Source of the DNA: Halomonas sp. 7T
GTDB taxonomy: Bacteria > Pseudomonadota > Gammaproteobacteria > Pseudomonadales > Halomonadaceae
DNA length: 64,000 bases
Reading direction: 5' to 3'
NCBI RefSeq assembly: GCF_025643255.1
Contig: NZ_CP087112.1
Span: forward strand, 1,674,001 to 1,738,000
The translations under genes were made by a program, and so were the position numbers. Under the pieces are notes generated by a model. The model was not told the origin of the DNA, did not search any database, and saw nothing but the letters and a program-made list of their open reading frames with translations. Below, piece by piece: positions 26,939-36,682 of the stretch. Positions within the stretch are counted from its first letter, which is position 1, and every line of letters begins with the position of its first letter.

Positions 26939-27181
26939 ATGATTTTTAACGCACTGCAACAAAAAAAATGCACCAGCACGACACATTTTGAGGTGCCTCT
27001 GCCTCACAATGCGTCAAGTGGCGTGATTAATGTGAGCAGCAACGACCGCTTTTCAAACCAATCACCCAGTTTGTCTTTAGACACCATCGGCAATAGTACC
27101 CGCGAGCTAGGTGTTTCGCGCCCCACGGTATATCGGCAAATGCAGCGCCAGAGGATTGTGCCCCCCAACTGGCAGGGCTAG
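26939..27181 (+). pseudogene. Fragment resembling a Fis-type helix-turn-helix C-terminus
   Basis: An 80-codon frame whose last 25 residues (STRELGVSRPTVYRQMQRQRIVPP) look like the DNA-binding end of sigma-54 activators of the AcoR/Fis type. The first 50 residues match nothing I know and are low-complexity. There is no ribosome binding site, and an in-frame stop lies 24 bases upstream at 26915. It is most likely a remnant of a regulator whose other domains are lost, but a small stand-alone DNA-binding protein cannot be excluded. Confidence 0.45.
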
Positions 27182-27301
27182 TTTCTGTGCCTTTAAGAGG
27201 CAGTGGCCCTATCCACTCGTTGGCCTTGAGGTTTACCCTCACGTACACTTGTTTGAATCTATTTTTAAACAACGCGTTTCGACAAGCCGAGGCACTTCCC
27301 C

Positions 27302-28156
27302 ATGGCGTTTGATTCAACCTCTTCTTACATCGCAACGGATGCACTCAAACAGGCGGTCAATGCCGCCGTTGTGCTGCAGCGTCCACTACTTATCAAGGGT
27401 GAGCCCGGTACCGGTAAAACCCTGCTGGCTGAGGAGCTTGCGGAGTCGTTAGGCACTCAGCTGATTACCTGGCACATCAAGTCCAGCACCAAAGCCGCCC
27501 AGGGGCTGTATGAGTACGATGCGGTGAGCCGCCTGCGCGACTCTCAGCTGGGCGTTGAAGGGGTGGAAAATGTCGGTAACTACATCAAGCCCGGCAAGCT
27601 GTGGGAAGCGTTTACCGCAGGCGAGCGTGTCGTACTGCTGATCGATGAGATCGACAAAGCCGATATCGAATTCCCTAACGACCTGCTCCAAGAGCTGGAC
27701 CGTATGGAGTTCCACGTTTACGAAACCGGCGAAACCATTCGTGCGGAACAGCGCCCGATTATCGTGATCACCTCCAATAACGAAAAAGAGCTGCCGGATG
27801 CCTTCCTACGCCGCTGCTTTTTCCACTACATCGAATTTCCCGACCGCGACACCATGCAGGCCATTGTGGATGTCCACTTCCCCGATATAGCACCACGAAT
27901 GGTCAGCGAAGCGTTAAACGTATTTTTCGATCTGCGTAATGTTCCAGGGCTCAAGAAAAAACCCTCTACCTCAGAGCTGGTGGATTGGCTCAAGCTGTTA
28001 ATGGCCGACGAGCTAGCCCAGGAAGAGCTGTATAACCGCGACCCGTCAAAAGCCCTACCTCCCATGGCGGGCGCGCTGGTTAAAAACGAGCAGGACACCC
28101 ACCTGCTAGAGCGCCTGGCGTTTATGATGCGCCGCCAGAAAAACAGCGGGCGCTAA
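27302..28156 (+). CDS. MoxR family AAA+ ATPase
   Basis: A 284-residue cytoplasmic ATPase of the MoxR/CbbQ kind. It has Walker A GEPGTGKT at about 37-44, Walker B LLIDEIDKAD near 118-127, the sensor in VITSNNEKELPDAFLRRCFFH (sensor 1 and arginine finger), and a C-terminal lid. These ATPases act as chaperones that insert cofactors or mature complexes, together with a VWA protein. The next gene, 3 bp on, encodes exactly such a VWA partner. Confidence 0.93.
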   Translation: MAFDSTSSYIATDALKQAVNAAVVLQRPLLIKGEPGTGKTLLAEELAESLGTQLITWHIKSSTKAAQGLYEYDAVSRLRDSQLGVEGVENVGNYIKPGKLWEAFTAGERVVLLIDEIDKADIEFPNDLLQELDRMEFHVYETGETIRAEQRPIIVITSNNEKELPDAFLRRCFFHYIEFPDRDTMQAIVDVHFPDIAPRMVSEALNVFFDLRNVPGLKKKPSTSELVDWLKLLMADELAQEELYNRDPSKALPPMAGALVKNEQDTHLLERLAFMMRRQKNSGR

Positions 28157-28159
28157 GCC

Positions 28160-29338
28160 ATGTTTATTGGTCTGTTTGATGCCCTCAAACGCGCGGGTGT
28201 GCCCGTCTCACTGCGCGAGCTATTGGATCTTCACGCCGTGGTCGAGCGCGGCGTGGTGTTTGCCGATATGGAGGCGTTTTATCAGGTGGCTCGCACGGTC
28301 ATGGTCAAAGATGAACGCTACTTTGACCGCTTTGACCGTGCCTTTGCCGCCTGGTTTAAAGGCCTGGAAGACATGAATTCAGCCATTGAAGCGTTGATAC
28401 CTGATGAGTGGCTGCGCCGGGAGTTTGAAAAACAGCTGACCGACGAAGAGAAAGCCAAGATCGAGTCCCTGGGTGGCTTAGAAGAACTCATCGAGACGTT
28501 TAAAAAACGCCTGGAAGAGCAAAAAGAGCGCCACGCGGGCGGCAACAAATGGATTGGCACCGGCGGCACCAGCCCCTTTGGGGCGTATGGCTACAACCCT
28601 GAGGGCATTCGCATTGGTCAGGATGGCTCGCGCCACCGCCGTGCCACCAAGGTGTGGGACGAACGGCGCTTTCGGGATTACGACGACTCGCTGGAACTCG
28701 GCACCCGCAATATCAAAATGGCCCTGCGGCGGCTGCGCAAATTCGCTCGCCAAGGGGCGTTAGAAGAGTTTGACGTGGACAGCACCATCCGCGAAACCGC
28801 CAAAGATGGTGGGCTACTCAACGTGCAGATGCGCCCGGAGCGCCATAACGCCGTTAAAGTGCTGCTGTTTTTAGATGTGGGCGGCTCCATGGATGACCAT
28901 ATTCGCGTGTGTGAAGAGCTTTTCTCGGCGGCCCGCTCAGAGTTCAAACACCTGGAGCACTACTACTTTCATAACTGCTTATACGAAGGCGTTTGGCGCA
29001 ATAACCAGCGCCGGGGCAACGAGCGTATTCCCACTATGGATGTGCTGCACACCTACGGCGCGGATTACCAAGTCGTGATTGTGGGCGATGCCGCCATGTC
29101 ACCCTACGAAATAACGCACCGTGGCGGTAGTGTGGAGCACTTTAACGACGAAGCGGGTGGCGTATGGCTTAAGCGCCTGACCGATACGTTTCCGCGACTA
29201 GCGTGGCTTAACCCTATGCCACCGCGCGCCTGGGAGTATACGTACTCTACCCAGCTGATCCGCGAAATCATCGAAGACCGCATGTACCCAATGACGATGG
29301 AAGGCCTAGAAACCGCCATGCGCCAGTTGGCCAAGTAG
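28160..29338 (+). CDS. CoxE-like VWA domain protein
   Basis: A 392-residue cytoplasmic protein. The N-terminal half is helical and charged (GLFDALKRAGVPVSLRELLDLH). The C-terminal VWA domain starts at about 230 with LLFLDVGGSMDDH. The metal-site motif reads DxGxS instead of the standard DxSxS, and IVGDAAMSPYE supplies the late Asp. It is the partner of the adjacent MoxR ATPase. The target of the pair is not in the window. A terminator follows the stop. Confidence 0.9.
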   Translation: MFIGLFDALKRAGVPVSLRELLDLHAVVERGVVFADMEAFYQVARTVMVKDERYFDRFDRAFAAWFKGLEDMNSAIEALIPDEWLRREFEKQLTDEEKAKIESLGGLEELIETFKKRLEEQKERHAGGNKWIGTGGTSPFGAYGYNPEGIRIGQDGSRHRRATKVWDERRFRDYDDSLELGTRNIKMALRRLRKFARQGALEEFDVDSTIRETAKDGGLLNVQMRPERHNAVKVLLFLDVGGSMDDHIRVCEELFSAARSEFKHLEHYYFHNCLYEGVWRNNQRRGNERIPTMDVLHTYGADYQVVIVGDAAMSPYEITHRGGSVEHFNDEAGGVWLKRLTDTFPRLAWLNPMPPRAWEYTYSTQLIREIIEDRMYPMTMEGLETAMRQLAK

Positions 29339-29349
29339 ATAGAGAAGGC

Positions 29350-29386
29350 AAAAAAAATGCGCCCCGCTTCATAGCGGGGCGCGCTT
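29350..29386. terminator. Bidirectional terminator
   Basis: A perfect 9-bp stem, GCGCCCCGC (29359-29367) with GCGGGGCGC (29374-29382). An A-run lies on the left and GCTTT on the right, so the minus strand gets the better T-run. It lies between the convergent VWA and cytochrome b561 genes and probably serves both. Confidence 0.85.
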
Positions 29387-29415
29387 TACATACGCTGAAT
29401 GGCCACGCTAGCCAG

Positions 29416-29946
29416 TTACACCATTCGCTTTAGCACATCGTGATTGGTTAGTCTGCGGTGCAACACTGCTATCACGATATGGCCGACGATCAGCGCCAAC
29501 ATCGCCCAGCCTAGCTCGCCGTGTAGCAAGCTGCCAAGGTCTGTCATCCAGGCAATTTTTTCACCCTCAAAGCCCGGCATTAGGTTAACCCCCAACACAT
29601 CCAGCGAACGGCCTGAACCGTATTGGCGGATGAGTGCAATGGTGGGTACCGCTATCATCAAACTATACAGTGCCAAATGACCCAGTTTAGCCATCACGCT
29701 CACCGACGGCGGACGCCGCGATACGTTTGCCAGCGCCCAAACAGCTCGAAGAACAACCAGCACCAGGAGCACAACGCCCAGTTGGCTGTGAGTACCCCAT
29801 AAAAAAGACTCAAGCGCGGTGTCTTCAAAGAAAACGCGCGCCGCTGCACTGCTAAATTGCCATACAAACAGCAGCGCCATCGCCCAGTGTAACGCCCTGC
29901 TCACCACACCATAGCGGGAGTCGGTATCCCTAATCGCTAGCGCCAT
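29416..29946 (-). CDS. Cytochrome b561 family protein
   Basis: A four-span haem b protein of the inner membrane (about 176 residues from ATG 29946), of the YodB/YceJ type. Haem-ligand histidines lie in ALHWAMALLF, GTHSQLG, LGHLALY and LHGELGW or the last span GHIVIAVLH. It moves electrons from quinol to other acceptors. Two upstream starts (TTG 29967, ATG 29955) exist, but GAGG is well placed only for 29946. Confidence 0.88.
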   Translation of the reverse strand: MALAIRDTDSRYGVVSRALHWAMALLFVWQFSSAAARVFFEDTALESFLWGTHSQLGVVLLVLVVLRAVWALANVSRRPPSVSVMAKLGHLALYSLMIAVPTIALIRQYGSGRSLDVLGVNLMPGFEGEKIAWMTDLGSLLHGELGWAMLALIVGHIVIAVLHRRLTNHDVLKRMV

Positions 29947-30071
29947 GCGCTTCATCCTCTTCAGCAACCGTTAATACGCATGCATTTTACCGGGCTAAAC
30001 AAACAACATCGTGACAACAATGCGCATTTTTGTTGCTTAAAATGGAACACCTCGTTGCAGCGAAAAGTTGC

Positions 30072-30103
30072 AAAGAAAACCGGCTAGTTTTGCAACCAGC
30101 CGG
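30072..30103 (-). terminator. Terminator of the permease gene
   Basis: On the minus strand a 10-bp stem with one mismatch (CCGGCTGGTT with the A/G variant) closes over a GCAA loop and is followed by TTTTCTTT, about 55 bases beyond the permease stop codon. Confidence 0.75.
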
Positions 30104-30156
30104 CGTTGAAACAGCATCTTTTAGACCGGTTTCTTCTAAACCAGTGTTTTGCTTCA

Positions 30157-31557
30157 CTAGCTCACCGGCTTTTCCTCTGCTTCTACGGGCATATCCTCTT
30201 CTACGTGGATAGGCTCATCGGCTTCATCTTCCGCATGGCTGCGCGAACGATGCTCAATCATAAAATAAAGAATGACCCCAATACCTAAGCCCCATGCAGC
30301 GCCGTGCGTGGCCAACACCACCCCCATAATGCCAGCGACCCCCATGGCCGTTGCGTTTTTGATCTGCTCTACCGCCACCGCGATACACAGGTAGCCGGTA
30401 ATCAGTAGGGTAATCGACAGCGCAATAGGCAATACCGGACGAAATAGCGTTACCAGCGGCAGTAAGAACAGCGCCAAAAAGCCGACTATCCAGAACACCG
30501 ATGCGCCGGAGTAAATAGTATCCATAGCACCGCGACCATACCGGTAGCGTTCAGCAATGGTGGCCATCGCACCGGTAAAAAGCGGCCCTGCTAAGCCCGG
30601 GTAAGGCGCAAATAGAGAGTGCATTAGGTTGCGCAAGCCGGTAATCAGGTGAACACGATCAACGTTGACCTCGATTTTTTCATCGGGGCGCAAATGATCC
30701 ACACGCTTAATCAGACTCTGCCCGACAATGATGTCACCAAAGGCAATAATGTAAGCGATAATCGCGGTGGGAATGGCCGCAACTAACAGGTCAATACCCG
30801 GCGCACCAATGGTAAACGGCAAGTAGGCCCAAATACCGCCAAAGTCAGGAATGGCAATGCCCCACTCCACCTTAGGCATGGGGTACTCCGCTACCCCCCA
30901 GCCAATGGCCATGGTGATTAACATACCCGGCACCATGCCATAGGCAGCGATATTACGCGCCCAGCGGAATTTTTCCGTCAGGTCACGAAACGAGAGCGAA
31001 AAGAGGACATAGAGCGTTAACAAGCCGCCAATGCCTAGCGAGATGGGCGTTTCATATAGCCGGCCGCCCACGCTGATTTCGCCACTAATTGCCGCGATAC
31101 CTGCGCCGAGCAAAATGCCCGCTTTAATGGAGTCCGGCACGCTGTTAACCAGTTTCGTACCTAAGCGCGTCACGGCCATGAACAAGAAAATCGCCGTGAC
31201 CATCAGCTGCAGCGCCACCATCGCACGGATGGCGTCTGGCCCCGGCTCAAACTGGCCTATAAAAAGTAGCACCACGGGAATAGCCGGGGTAATCCACCCG
31301 GCGACAAAAGGCACCCCAAGCAAGGGAGGCAGAATAAAACCGATACCACACACCACGACATACGCGAGCGCTACTTCATAGGGAAGCCCTAAGTACTGCT
31401 CTAACAGCGGAATCATCCCCAGCCCGATAACAAACATGACCAGCGCTTGAATGGTCTCGGGTATTTCCCAACGGAAATGGATAAAAGGCAAGCGAACTTT
31501 GAAGGGGCCTACGGGCCAGTAGGGATGTTCTTCCCCATATTTACGTTTGAGCAGCAC
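30157..31557 (-). CDS. SLC23/NCS2-like or SulP-like membrane permease
   Basis: A 466-residue inner-membrane protein with about 12-14 spans. The glycine-rich stretches (AGILLGAGIAAISG, SGASVFWIVGF, GVAGIMGVVLATHG) suit the UraA/SulP fold shared by nucleobase and anion transporters. The N-terminus (HPYWPVGPFKVRLPFIHFRWEIPET) and the acidic C-terminal tail are cytoplasmic. The substrate cannot be told. GTG 31557 has GAGGA 6 bases upstream. It is monocistronic, with an AT-rich leader. Confidence 0.8.
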   Translation of the reverse strand: MLLKRKYGEEHPYWPVGPFKVRLPFIHFRWEIPETIQALVMFVIGLGMIPLLEQYLGLPYEVALAYVVVCGIGFILPPLLGVPFVAGWITPAIPVVLLFIGQFEPGPDAIRAMVALQLMVTAIFLFMAVTRLGTKLVNSVPDSIKAGILLGAGIAAISGEISVGGRLYETPISLGIGGLLTLYVLFSLSFRDLTEKFRWARNIAAYGMVPGMLITMAIGWGVAEYPMPKVEWGIAIPDFGGIWAYLPFTIGAPGIDLLVAAIPTAIIAYIIAFGDIIVGQSLIKRVDHLRPDEKIEVNVDRVHLITGLRNLMHSLFAPYPGLAGPLFTGAMATIAERYRYGRGAMDTIYSGASVFWIVGFLALFLLPLVTLFRPVLPIALSITLLITGYLCIAVAVEQIKNATAMGVAGIMGVVLATHGAAWGLGIGVILYFMIEHRSRSHAEDEADEPIHVEEDMPVEAEEKPVS

Positions 31558-31842
31558 AGCGTTTCCTCACGGTGTCTGGTTATTCATTATTAATATCCTT
31601 GAGTATTGTTGTTGTTAGTGAAGTGCTTTTTACTCAGCTATTAATCAAGATAACATTCGACCTTTCGTGCATGGCTTTGCCAAACAACGTCTAACCGTGA
31701 AGCAATCACAAAAGCATAACCGCTTAATAAGCAGCAAATACCCCTAAAATCGGCTAAAACTTGTTAAGATAACGCTTATTGGCAAACAACAGCTCACAGC
31801 AAAACGACGTTAACGTAAACGTTATCTTTTAGTCTTATAGAG
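31558..31842. other. Non-coding stretch upstream of the permease
   Basis: AT-rich, without a convincing reading frame. It presumably carries the leftward permease promoter. At 31807-31822 there is a perfect 10-bp palindrome, ACGTTAACGT, followed by a near copy of its half (AAACGTT), which could be an operator; no regulator is assigned. Confidence 0.4.
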
Positions 31843-31870
31843 AAAAAGCCGCCTGGCTTATCGCGGCGGC
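31843..31870 (-). terminator. Terminator of the GNAT-like gene
   Basis: On the minus strand GCCGCC and GGCGGC form a 6-bp stem over an 11-base loop, followed by TTTTT, 8 bases after the stop codon of the gene at 31878. Confidence 0.75.
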
Positions 31871-31877
31871 CTTAGGC

Positions 31878-32435
31878 TCAAAGCGTACTAGGGACGTTAT
31901 TCAAACCCAGCAAAAATGCTTCCTTAGCCTCAGAAAACGCGCTGGGATCATGCTTAAATCGGCGCAAAATGAGCGTCTCGTCCAACACCAACGTGGGCGC
32001 TAACTCATCGATGCGTTTAGCAGGGTGGCGTGCGCCTAAACCGATCCGTTTACCTTCTCCATCAAACCAGCGCTTAATACCGCACTGCTGGTAAAACGCT
32101 TCCTCTTGAGCATTATCCACCTCGACACGCAGCGGCGCTTTTAAGCTAAGCTCACTGATTAAGCGCGCTTTAGCGCCCTGTTTAAATTCACATGCGTGGG
32201 TAACGGTCATACCCTGGCCTGTCTCGTCCAGCACCAGCAGCGCCAACGCCAGGGGCTTGCCCGAACCGTCCACCCCCGCCAAAAGGCGTGCGCCTTCTTG
32301 GGCAAACAGTACGTTTTTAGTACCGGTAAAGACCACTAGCGGTGTTAGGCCTGCCTGTTGGCCATACACTTCTGCACACAACTTAGCCAAACACGCATCG
32401 CGCGGCTTACTCTGACTTACATGGACTACCTTCAT
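31878..32435 (-). CDS. Uncharacterised protein with GNAT-like features
   Basis: A 185-residue cytoplasmic protein I cannot name. The middle part (ARLISELSLKAPLRVEVDNAQEEAFYQQCGIKRWF) resembles the last strands of GNAT acetyltransferases, where AxxFYxxxGF closes the acyl-CoA site, but the acetyl-CoA P-loop (Q/RxxGxG/A) is not seen. It is therefore a weak or degenerate member. AGAGAG lies just before the ATG. It diverges from ridA and ends in its own terminator. Confidence 0.6.
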   Translation of the reverse strand: MKVVHVSQSKPRDACLAKLCAEVYGQQAGLTPLVVFTGTKNVLFAQEGARLLAGVDGSGKPLALALLVLDETGQGMTVTHACEFKQGAKARLISELSLKAPLRVEVDNAQEEAFYQQCGIKRWFDGEGKRIGLGARHPAKRIDELAPTLVLDETLILRRFKHDPSAFSEAKEAFLLGLNNVPSTL

Positions 32436-32610
32436 TACGCTCTCTCTTTGCGCTTGAACGTGACGCCAAAACGACTCTGGCGCGTTTTAAAAGCTCGCCA
32501 GCCTAGAGCAAAGCCATCGCAATCACCACCCTATTAATAAAAGGGAACCACATTCAACAACCATAGTCGCATGGGAGGCGAAACGGCTATTTTGTCGTTA
32601 AGGAGAACGA

Positions 32611-33015
32611 ATGCCACAGTTTAATAACGATCCCACGCTTCCCAAGCCCAGCTTTCCGGGCAGCCATATGGTCATTGATGACCACTATGTGTTTATTTCA
32701 GGCCTTACCGTTGCCGACATTTCTAATGGTCAAGCGACACTTGGCAACGTTAAAGAGGAAACACAGCTAGTAATGCACAAGCTTGAGCGCATGCTAGAGC
32801 AAGAGGGTGGCAGCTTAGCGGATGTGGTGAGAGTCGATATACATTTAGCAGATTTAAAACAGATCAGCGCGCTGGACAGTGTCTATGCGGAGTTTTTCGA
32901 ACCAGGCCGTTATCCGGCCCGCACCTGCACGGAATCACCCCACCTTTGCGGCGGTAGCTCGGTGGAAATCACGCTGATGGCGCAGCGCCCTAAGAAAGAC
33001 ACCGCAGCGGAATAA
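32611..33015 (+). CDS. RidA family protein (reactive enamine/imine deaminase type)
   Basis: A 134-residue protein of the YjgF/YER057c/UK114 family, which forms trimers and hydrolyses reactive enamine and imine intermediates made by PLP enzymes. The key arginine is Arg104 in YPARTC, and the cysteine after it is typical. The end differs from true RidA (ESPHLCGGSSVEITLMAQ in place of EVARLPKDVKVEIE), so it may belong to another subgroup. AAGGAG lies 6 bases before the ATG. Confidence 0.88.
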   Translation: MPQFNNDPTLPKPSFPGSHMVIDDHYVFISGLTVADISNGQATLGNVKEETQLVMHKLERMLEQEGGSLADVVRVDIHLADLKQISALDSVYAEFFEPGRYPARTCTESPHLCGGSSVEITLMAQRPKKDTAAE

Positions 33016-33024
33016 TCCTTGTTA

Positions 33025-34470
33025 TCACTTTAATAACCCCAACACCGCGTCAATATCCAGATGCTCTTCTAGCGTATCGGCCAAGCGCTCCAGGGCCTGT
33101 TCGCGGTGAGTGTTGTAATCGACGCGCCCTGCTTCGGCTAACCCAAGCTTGGTAAGCAGCGCTTGGCAGACTTCTGGGTGGTCAAACAGGCCGTGCAGGT
33201 AAGTGCCGATTACTTGGCCATCCTCACTGACGGCACCATCTAGATGGGTGCCTAAATCAAATAGCGGCCTGCTCAGTGCCGGGCCTTCACTAACGCCGTT
33301 GTGAATCTCGTACCCTTCCACCTTTGCTGTTCCCCCCACCAGCACGCCGCCCACGTTGCGAAGCTGCTTGCCGGGCACCATACGCGTGGTCAGCGGTAAA
33401 AGCCCCAACCCGGTGACTCTTCCAGGCTTGCCTTCCAGCCCATCGGGGTCATCCACCCACTCTCCTAGCATTTGAAAGCCGCCGCAAATGCCCAGCACTT
33501 TGCCGCCGTAGCGCAGGTGGCGCGTCATTGCCGCGTCCCAGCCTTGGCGCTTTAGCCAGGCTAAATCGCTGGCGGTGCTTTTACTGCCGGGAAGCACGAT
33601 CACATCGGCGGGGGGAATGGGTTGGTCCGGCCCGATAAAGCTGAGCGATACCTGTGGATGCAGACGCAGCGGATCGAAATCCGTGTGGTTGCTGATGCGC
33701 GGCAGCGCAGGCACGATGACGTTGAGCGTTTGGCGCTCTTTTTCAGCCTGGACGGTGCCGATGCTGTCTTCGGCATCTAGCAGCAAGCCTTGAAGATACG
33801 GCAGCGTACCCAGCACGGGCTTTTGGGTACGCGCTTCTAACCACTCAAGCCCTGGCTCCAGCAGCGCAATATCGCCCCGAAAACGGTTGATAATAAAGCC
33901 TTTGGTACGTGCCTGTTCACTGTCACTCAAGAGCGCCAGCGTGCCGACCAGCTGGGCAAACACGCCGCCACGGTCAATATCGCCCACCAGCAGTACCGGG
34001 CAGTCGGCGGCCTCCGCAAAGCCCATATTGGCAATATCGCCTTTGCGCAGATTAATTTCCGCTGGGCTACCTGCACCTTCGGCAATGATCACATCGAAGC
34101 GGCTTTCCAGCGCTTGCCACGCCGCCATCACGCTCTCTTGGGCAGTGCGTTTGAAGGCGTGATAGTCCAACGCGTCCATATGCCCATACACCTTGCCGCG
34201 CAGAATCACCTGAGCGCCCCGGTCAGTTTCCGGTTTTAGCAGTACCGGGTTCATATCACTGTGAGGAGCGACACCCGCTGCCTGGGCCTGTAGCGCGGTG
34301 GAACGACCAATTTCACCGTCATCGCTGGTCACCGCACTGTTCAGCGCCATATTTTGCGGCTTAAACGGGGTTACAGAGATGCCACGGCGTTTGAGCACAC
34401 GGCAAAGCCCCGCTACCACGGTGCTTTTTCCTGCATCTGAGGTGGTGCCTTGAATCATCAGTGTGGTCAT
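33025..34470 (-). CDS. cobQ: Cobyric acid synthase
   Basis: CobQ amidates four side chains of adenosyl-cobyrinic acid a,c-diamide with glutamine and ATP. The 481-residue protein has the N-terminal dethiobiotin-synthetase-like domain ([27 protein letters not shown]) and a C-terminal glutaminase domain with the active Cys in [10 protein letters not shown] and the late His in YLHGLFDHP. It lies about 20 kb from the other cobalamin genes of this window, between ridA (convergent) and the subtilase gene. Confidence 0.95.
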   Translation of the reverse strand: MTTLMIQGTTSDAGKSTVVAGLCRVLKRRGISVTPFKPQNMALNSAVTSDDGEIGRSTALQAQAAGVAPHSDMNPVLLKPETDRGAQVILRGKVYGHMDALDYHAFKRTAQESVMAAWQALESRFDVIIAEGAGSPAEINLRKGDIANMGFAEAADCPVLLVGDIDRGGVFAQLVGTLALLSDSEQARTKGFIINRFRGDIALLEPGLEWLEARTQKPVLGTLPYLQGLLLDAEDSIGTVQAEKERQTLNVIVPALPRISNHTDFDPLRLHPQVSLSFIGPDQPIPPADVIVLPGSKSTASDLAWLKRQGWDAAMTRHLRYGGKVLGICGGFQMLGEWVDDPDGLEGKPGRVTGLGLLPLTTRMVPGKQLRNVGGVLVGGTAKVEGYEIHNGVSEGPALSRPLFDLGTHLDGAVSEDGQVIGTYLHGLFDHPEVCQALLTKLGLAEAGRVDYNTHREQALERLADTLEEHLDIDAVLGLLK

Positions 34471-34480
34471 AGCGCGCCTA

Positions 34481-36682
34481 TTACCAAGCGTAGGTGTAGT
34501 TCACCATGGCCGCTGAATCACTCGAAGCGTCAGCATCGTGGCCCGGCTCTCGGGTATGCAGCAGGTTGAACTGCCACTGGCTGCGCGCACTGGCCGCAAA
34601 CCCATAGCCCAGCTCGATGTCGAGCTGGCGACCAGACGGCTCAAGTGAGGCGCTTCGCGTCTCACGCACTACGCTGCCATCCAAGCGGCGCCCTACGGGC
34701 ACATCGAAGTTCGCCGTGGCGCTGTCAATGCGCAGCGGCTGGCGCAAGGTGAGTGCCCAGCGATCGGCGCGCTCACTCTCACCTTGCCACTGTAGACCTA
34801 ACGCCATTTGCTGCGCGCGCATGCTGTCCACACGGGTCAGAAGGCCGCTGCCAGTCGCGCTGCCCTGCCCCTGTTCGAATTCCGCAAAACCACGGAAGCC
34901 ATCCACCTGGGCCTGCAAGCTAATGCCCACAAAGCGCATCTGATTATCGTCACCCAAGCCCAGTGCGCCGCTGCCGTTAGCGCCCAATAAGCCCTGCTGC
35001 TCGGTCAGCTGGCCGACATAGCTGTCGATACTCAGCCCTGGAGCGATTTGCCATGCAAGTCCTACGTCGGAGCGCTGTGCCTGGTAGTCACTGGCCACAT
35101 CGTCTGCAACATTCCCCGCCCAATGGGAGGCCGTCATACTGAGCCGTTCGCCGACCGCATAGCGGGTTTCGATGCCATCAACCTGCTCAAAAGCCTGGGT
35201 GAGCGCCGAGCCCGCCTGAAACGAGATCATGGGCATCATGCCTAGCTCTGCGTAGTTGCCCATGGGGCTGGACTGATCGCCTGAAAAACGAAAGGCACTG
35301 AGCTGTGCGTTGCCGAAGGTGCCGTCAAAACGGCTGGACAGTAGCTCACCGTAGGCGGTGCTGCTGGTGGTAAAGCGATAATTGCCCTCAATAGCCGTCT
35401 GGGTGGTCGCTTGCGATGAGGAGGCGCTAGCCATCTGCTGCATCTGATCGCGAAGCTGGACGGCCCGTGCGGTGCGGGGCTGCGTATTGTGCCCTAAATC
35501 AATGGCATAATCTCGCCCCAGTGCGTCAAATGCCACCACATTCTCTAGTACGCGCGAAGTGGAAATCGCATCGCCATAGGCATCGGAAAGCTGCAGATAA
35601 GAGGCACCGGCCAGCGCTCCGCCCTCTGCCACACGCTGACTTTGGCTGACGAGCAGATCGCCTTCAGGCGCAAGGGCAGCGTCAATATCAGCAATGCCTT
35701 GGCCTAAATAGAAGGCACCGCAGTTAAGCGTGCCGCTAGCGCCGCAGTTATTCTGCTGAAAAAGGGCGCTCTCCTGGCTTGCCGTATCCAACAGGCGCTG
35801 GCTAGCCTGCTGAGCCGTTAAATGTGGCCATTGCCCCGCAATCCCCGCGGCATACTCAGAAATTTGTGCCGCTGAAATCGACGTGCCCTGAGCGCCCACC
35901 CTTCGGTTGACGAAATCCGTTCCAATAGAGCGCGCCTGCAACTGAGCATCGTCCCCTGGGTAACTACTCGCCGGATGAATATTGCCATTCGCCGTGGTAC
36001 CCACAGCGATTAGCATCATCTCGTAAAGCCCAGGCTGGCTTGTGTAAATAGGGTTACCCTGGGTGTCGATAGCGCGACCGGTATTACCGGCGCTCACCAC
36101 GTAAATCGCGCCTTTACCGCCGTTAGCATCAACAACACGCTGGTAAGAGGTAGCCGAAGTCACCCCATTAAAAGAAAGCCTGGGGTCACTGGCCTCTAAG
36201 CGGCGGGAAAAGCTCGCGTTAATTACCCTGGCACCGCGACTGGCCGCTTCACCAATAGCGTAATCGAGTGCGTTACTGTAGGTATTACCTAGGCTATCTT
36301 CTACTTTCAGCAGGTCTAAGCGGGCATTACCCAAATTGCCGCTAGTAATCGCGGAGGAAACGGCATTGCCGTGCCACTCATCAAAACCACTAACATCTGA
36401 TGTTCCGCTATAAACATCTAAACTGTCGATCACTCGCTCGCTGTTAATGATGGAGGCGACATCGAACGCACTATCAGCCACCGCCACTCTTACCAAACCA
36501 GGCTCAAGCGTTGCCGGAGCTTGGCTGACACTCAAACTAGGCGTATGTGTGCCTTGGCTGCTGTCGCCACCGCCACCGCCACCGCCACCGCCACCGCCAC
36601 CGCCACTTGAACCACATCCTGATAATGACAGCGTGCCGAACGCGACCCCTACCGCTAGGAAGAGAGGGCGGCGCTCAAACAT
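34481..36682 (-). CDS. Lipoprotein subtilisin-like protease with autotransporter-like beta-barrel
   Basis: A 733-residue secreted protein. The N-terminus has a lipobox (LSLSGCGSS) followed by 13 glycines. An S8 protease domain follows, with all catalytic marks: Asp in VAVADSAFD, His in [10 protein letters not shown], oxyanion Asn in VSAGNTG and Ser in GTSISAAQ. From about 430 the sequence becomes beta-rich with alternating hydrophobics and ends VNYTYAW, like the barrel of type V autotransporters. I chose ATG 36682 (AGGTGG 5 bases upstream) over GTG 36691. A surface protease is the likely role. Confidence 0.88.
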   Translation of the reverse strand: MFERRPLFLAVGVAFGTLSLSGCGSSGGGGGGGGGGGGGDSSQGTHTPSLSVSQAPATLEPGLVRVAVADSAFDVASIINSERVIDSLDVYSGTSDVSGFDEWHGNAVSSAITSGNLGNARLDLLKVEDSLGNTYSNALDYAIGEAASRGARVINASFSRRLEASDPRLSFNGVTSATSYQRVVDANGGKGAIYVVSAGNTGRAIDTQGNPIYTSQPGLYEMMLIAVGTTANGNIHPASSYPGDDAQLQARSIGTDFVNRRVGAQGTSISAAQISEYAAGIAGQWPHLTAQQASQRLLDTASQESALFQQNNCGASGTLNCGAFYLGQGIADIDAALAPEGDLLVSQSQRVAEGGALAGASYLQLSDAYGDAISTSRVLENVVAFDALGRDYAIDLGHNTQPRTARAVQLRDQMQQMASASSSQATTQTAIEGNYRFTTSSTAYGELLSSRFDGTFGNAQLSAFRFSGDQSSPMGNYAELGMMPMISFQAGSALTQAFEQVDGIETRYAVGERLSMTASHWAGNVADDVASDYQAQRSDVGLAWQIAPGLSIDSYVGQLTEQQGLLGANGSGALGLGDDNQMRFVGISLQAQVDGFRGFAEFEQGQGSATGSGLLTRVDSMRAQQMALGLQWQGESERADRWALTLRQPLRIDSATANFDVPVGRRLDGSVVRETRSASLEPSGRQLDIELGYGFAASARSQWQFNLLHTREPGHDADASSDSAAMVNYTYAW
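36565..36606 (-). repeat. Hexanucleotide tandem repeat in the protease gene
   Basis: Seven perfect copies of CGCCAC on the plus strand, coding the run of glycines just after the lipidated cysteine. Length changes by whole units would keep the frame and only change the linker length. Confidence 0.95.

Noticed and set aside
31878..32435. A confident call of GNAT acetyltransferase
   Set aside because: The acetyl-CoA-binding loop is not visible, so only a weak resemblance is reported.
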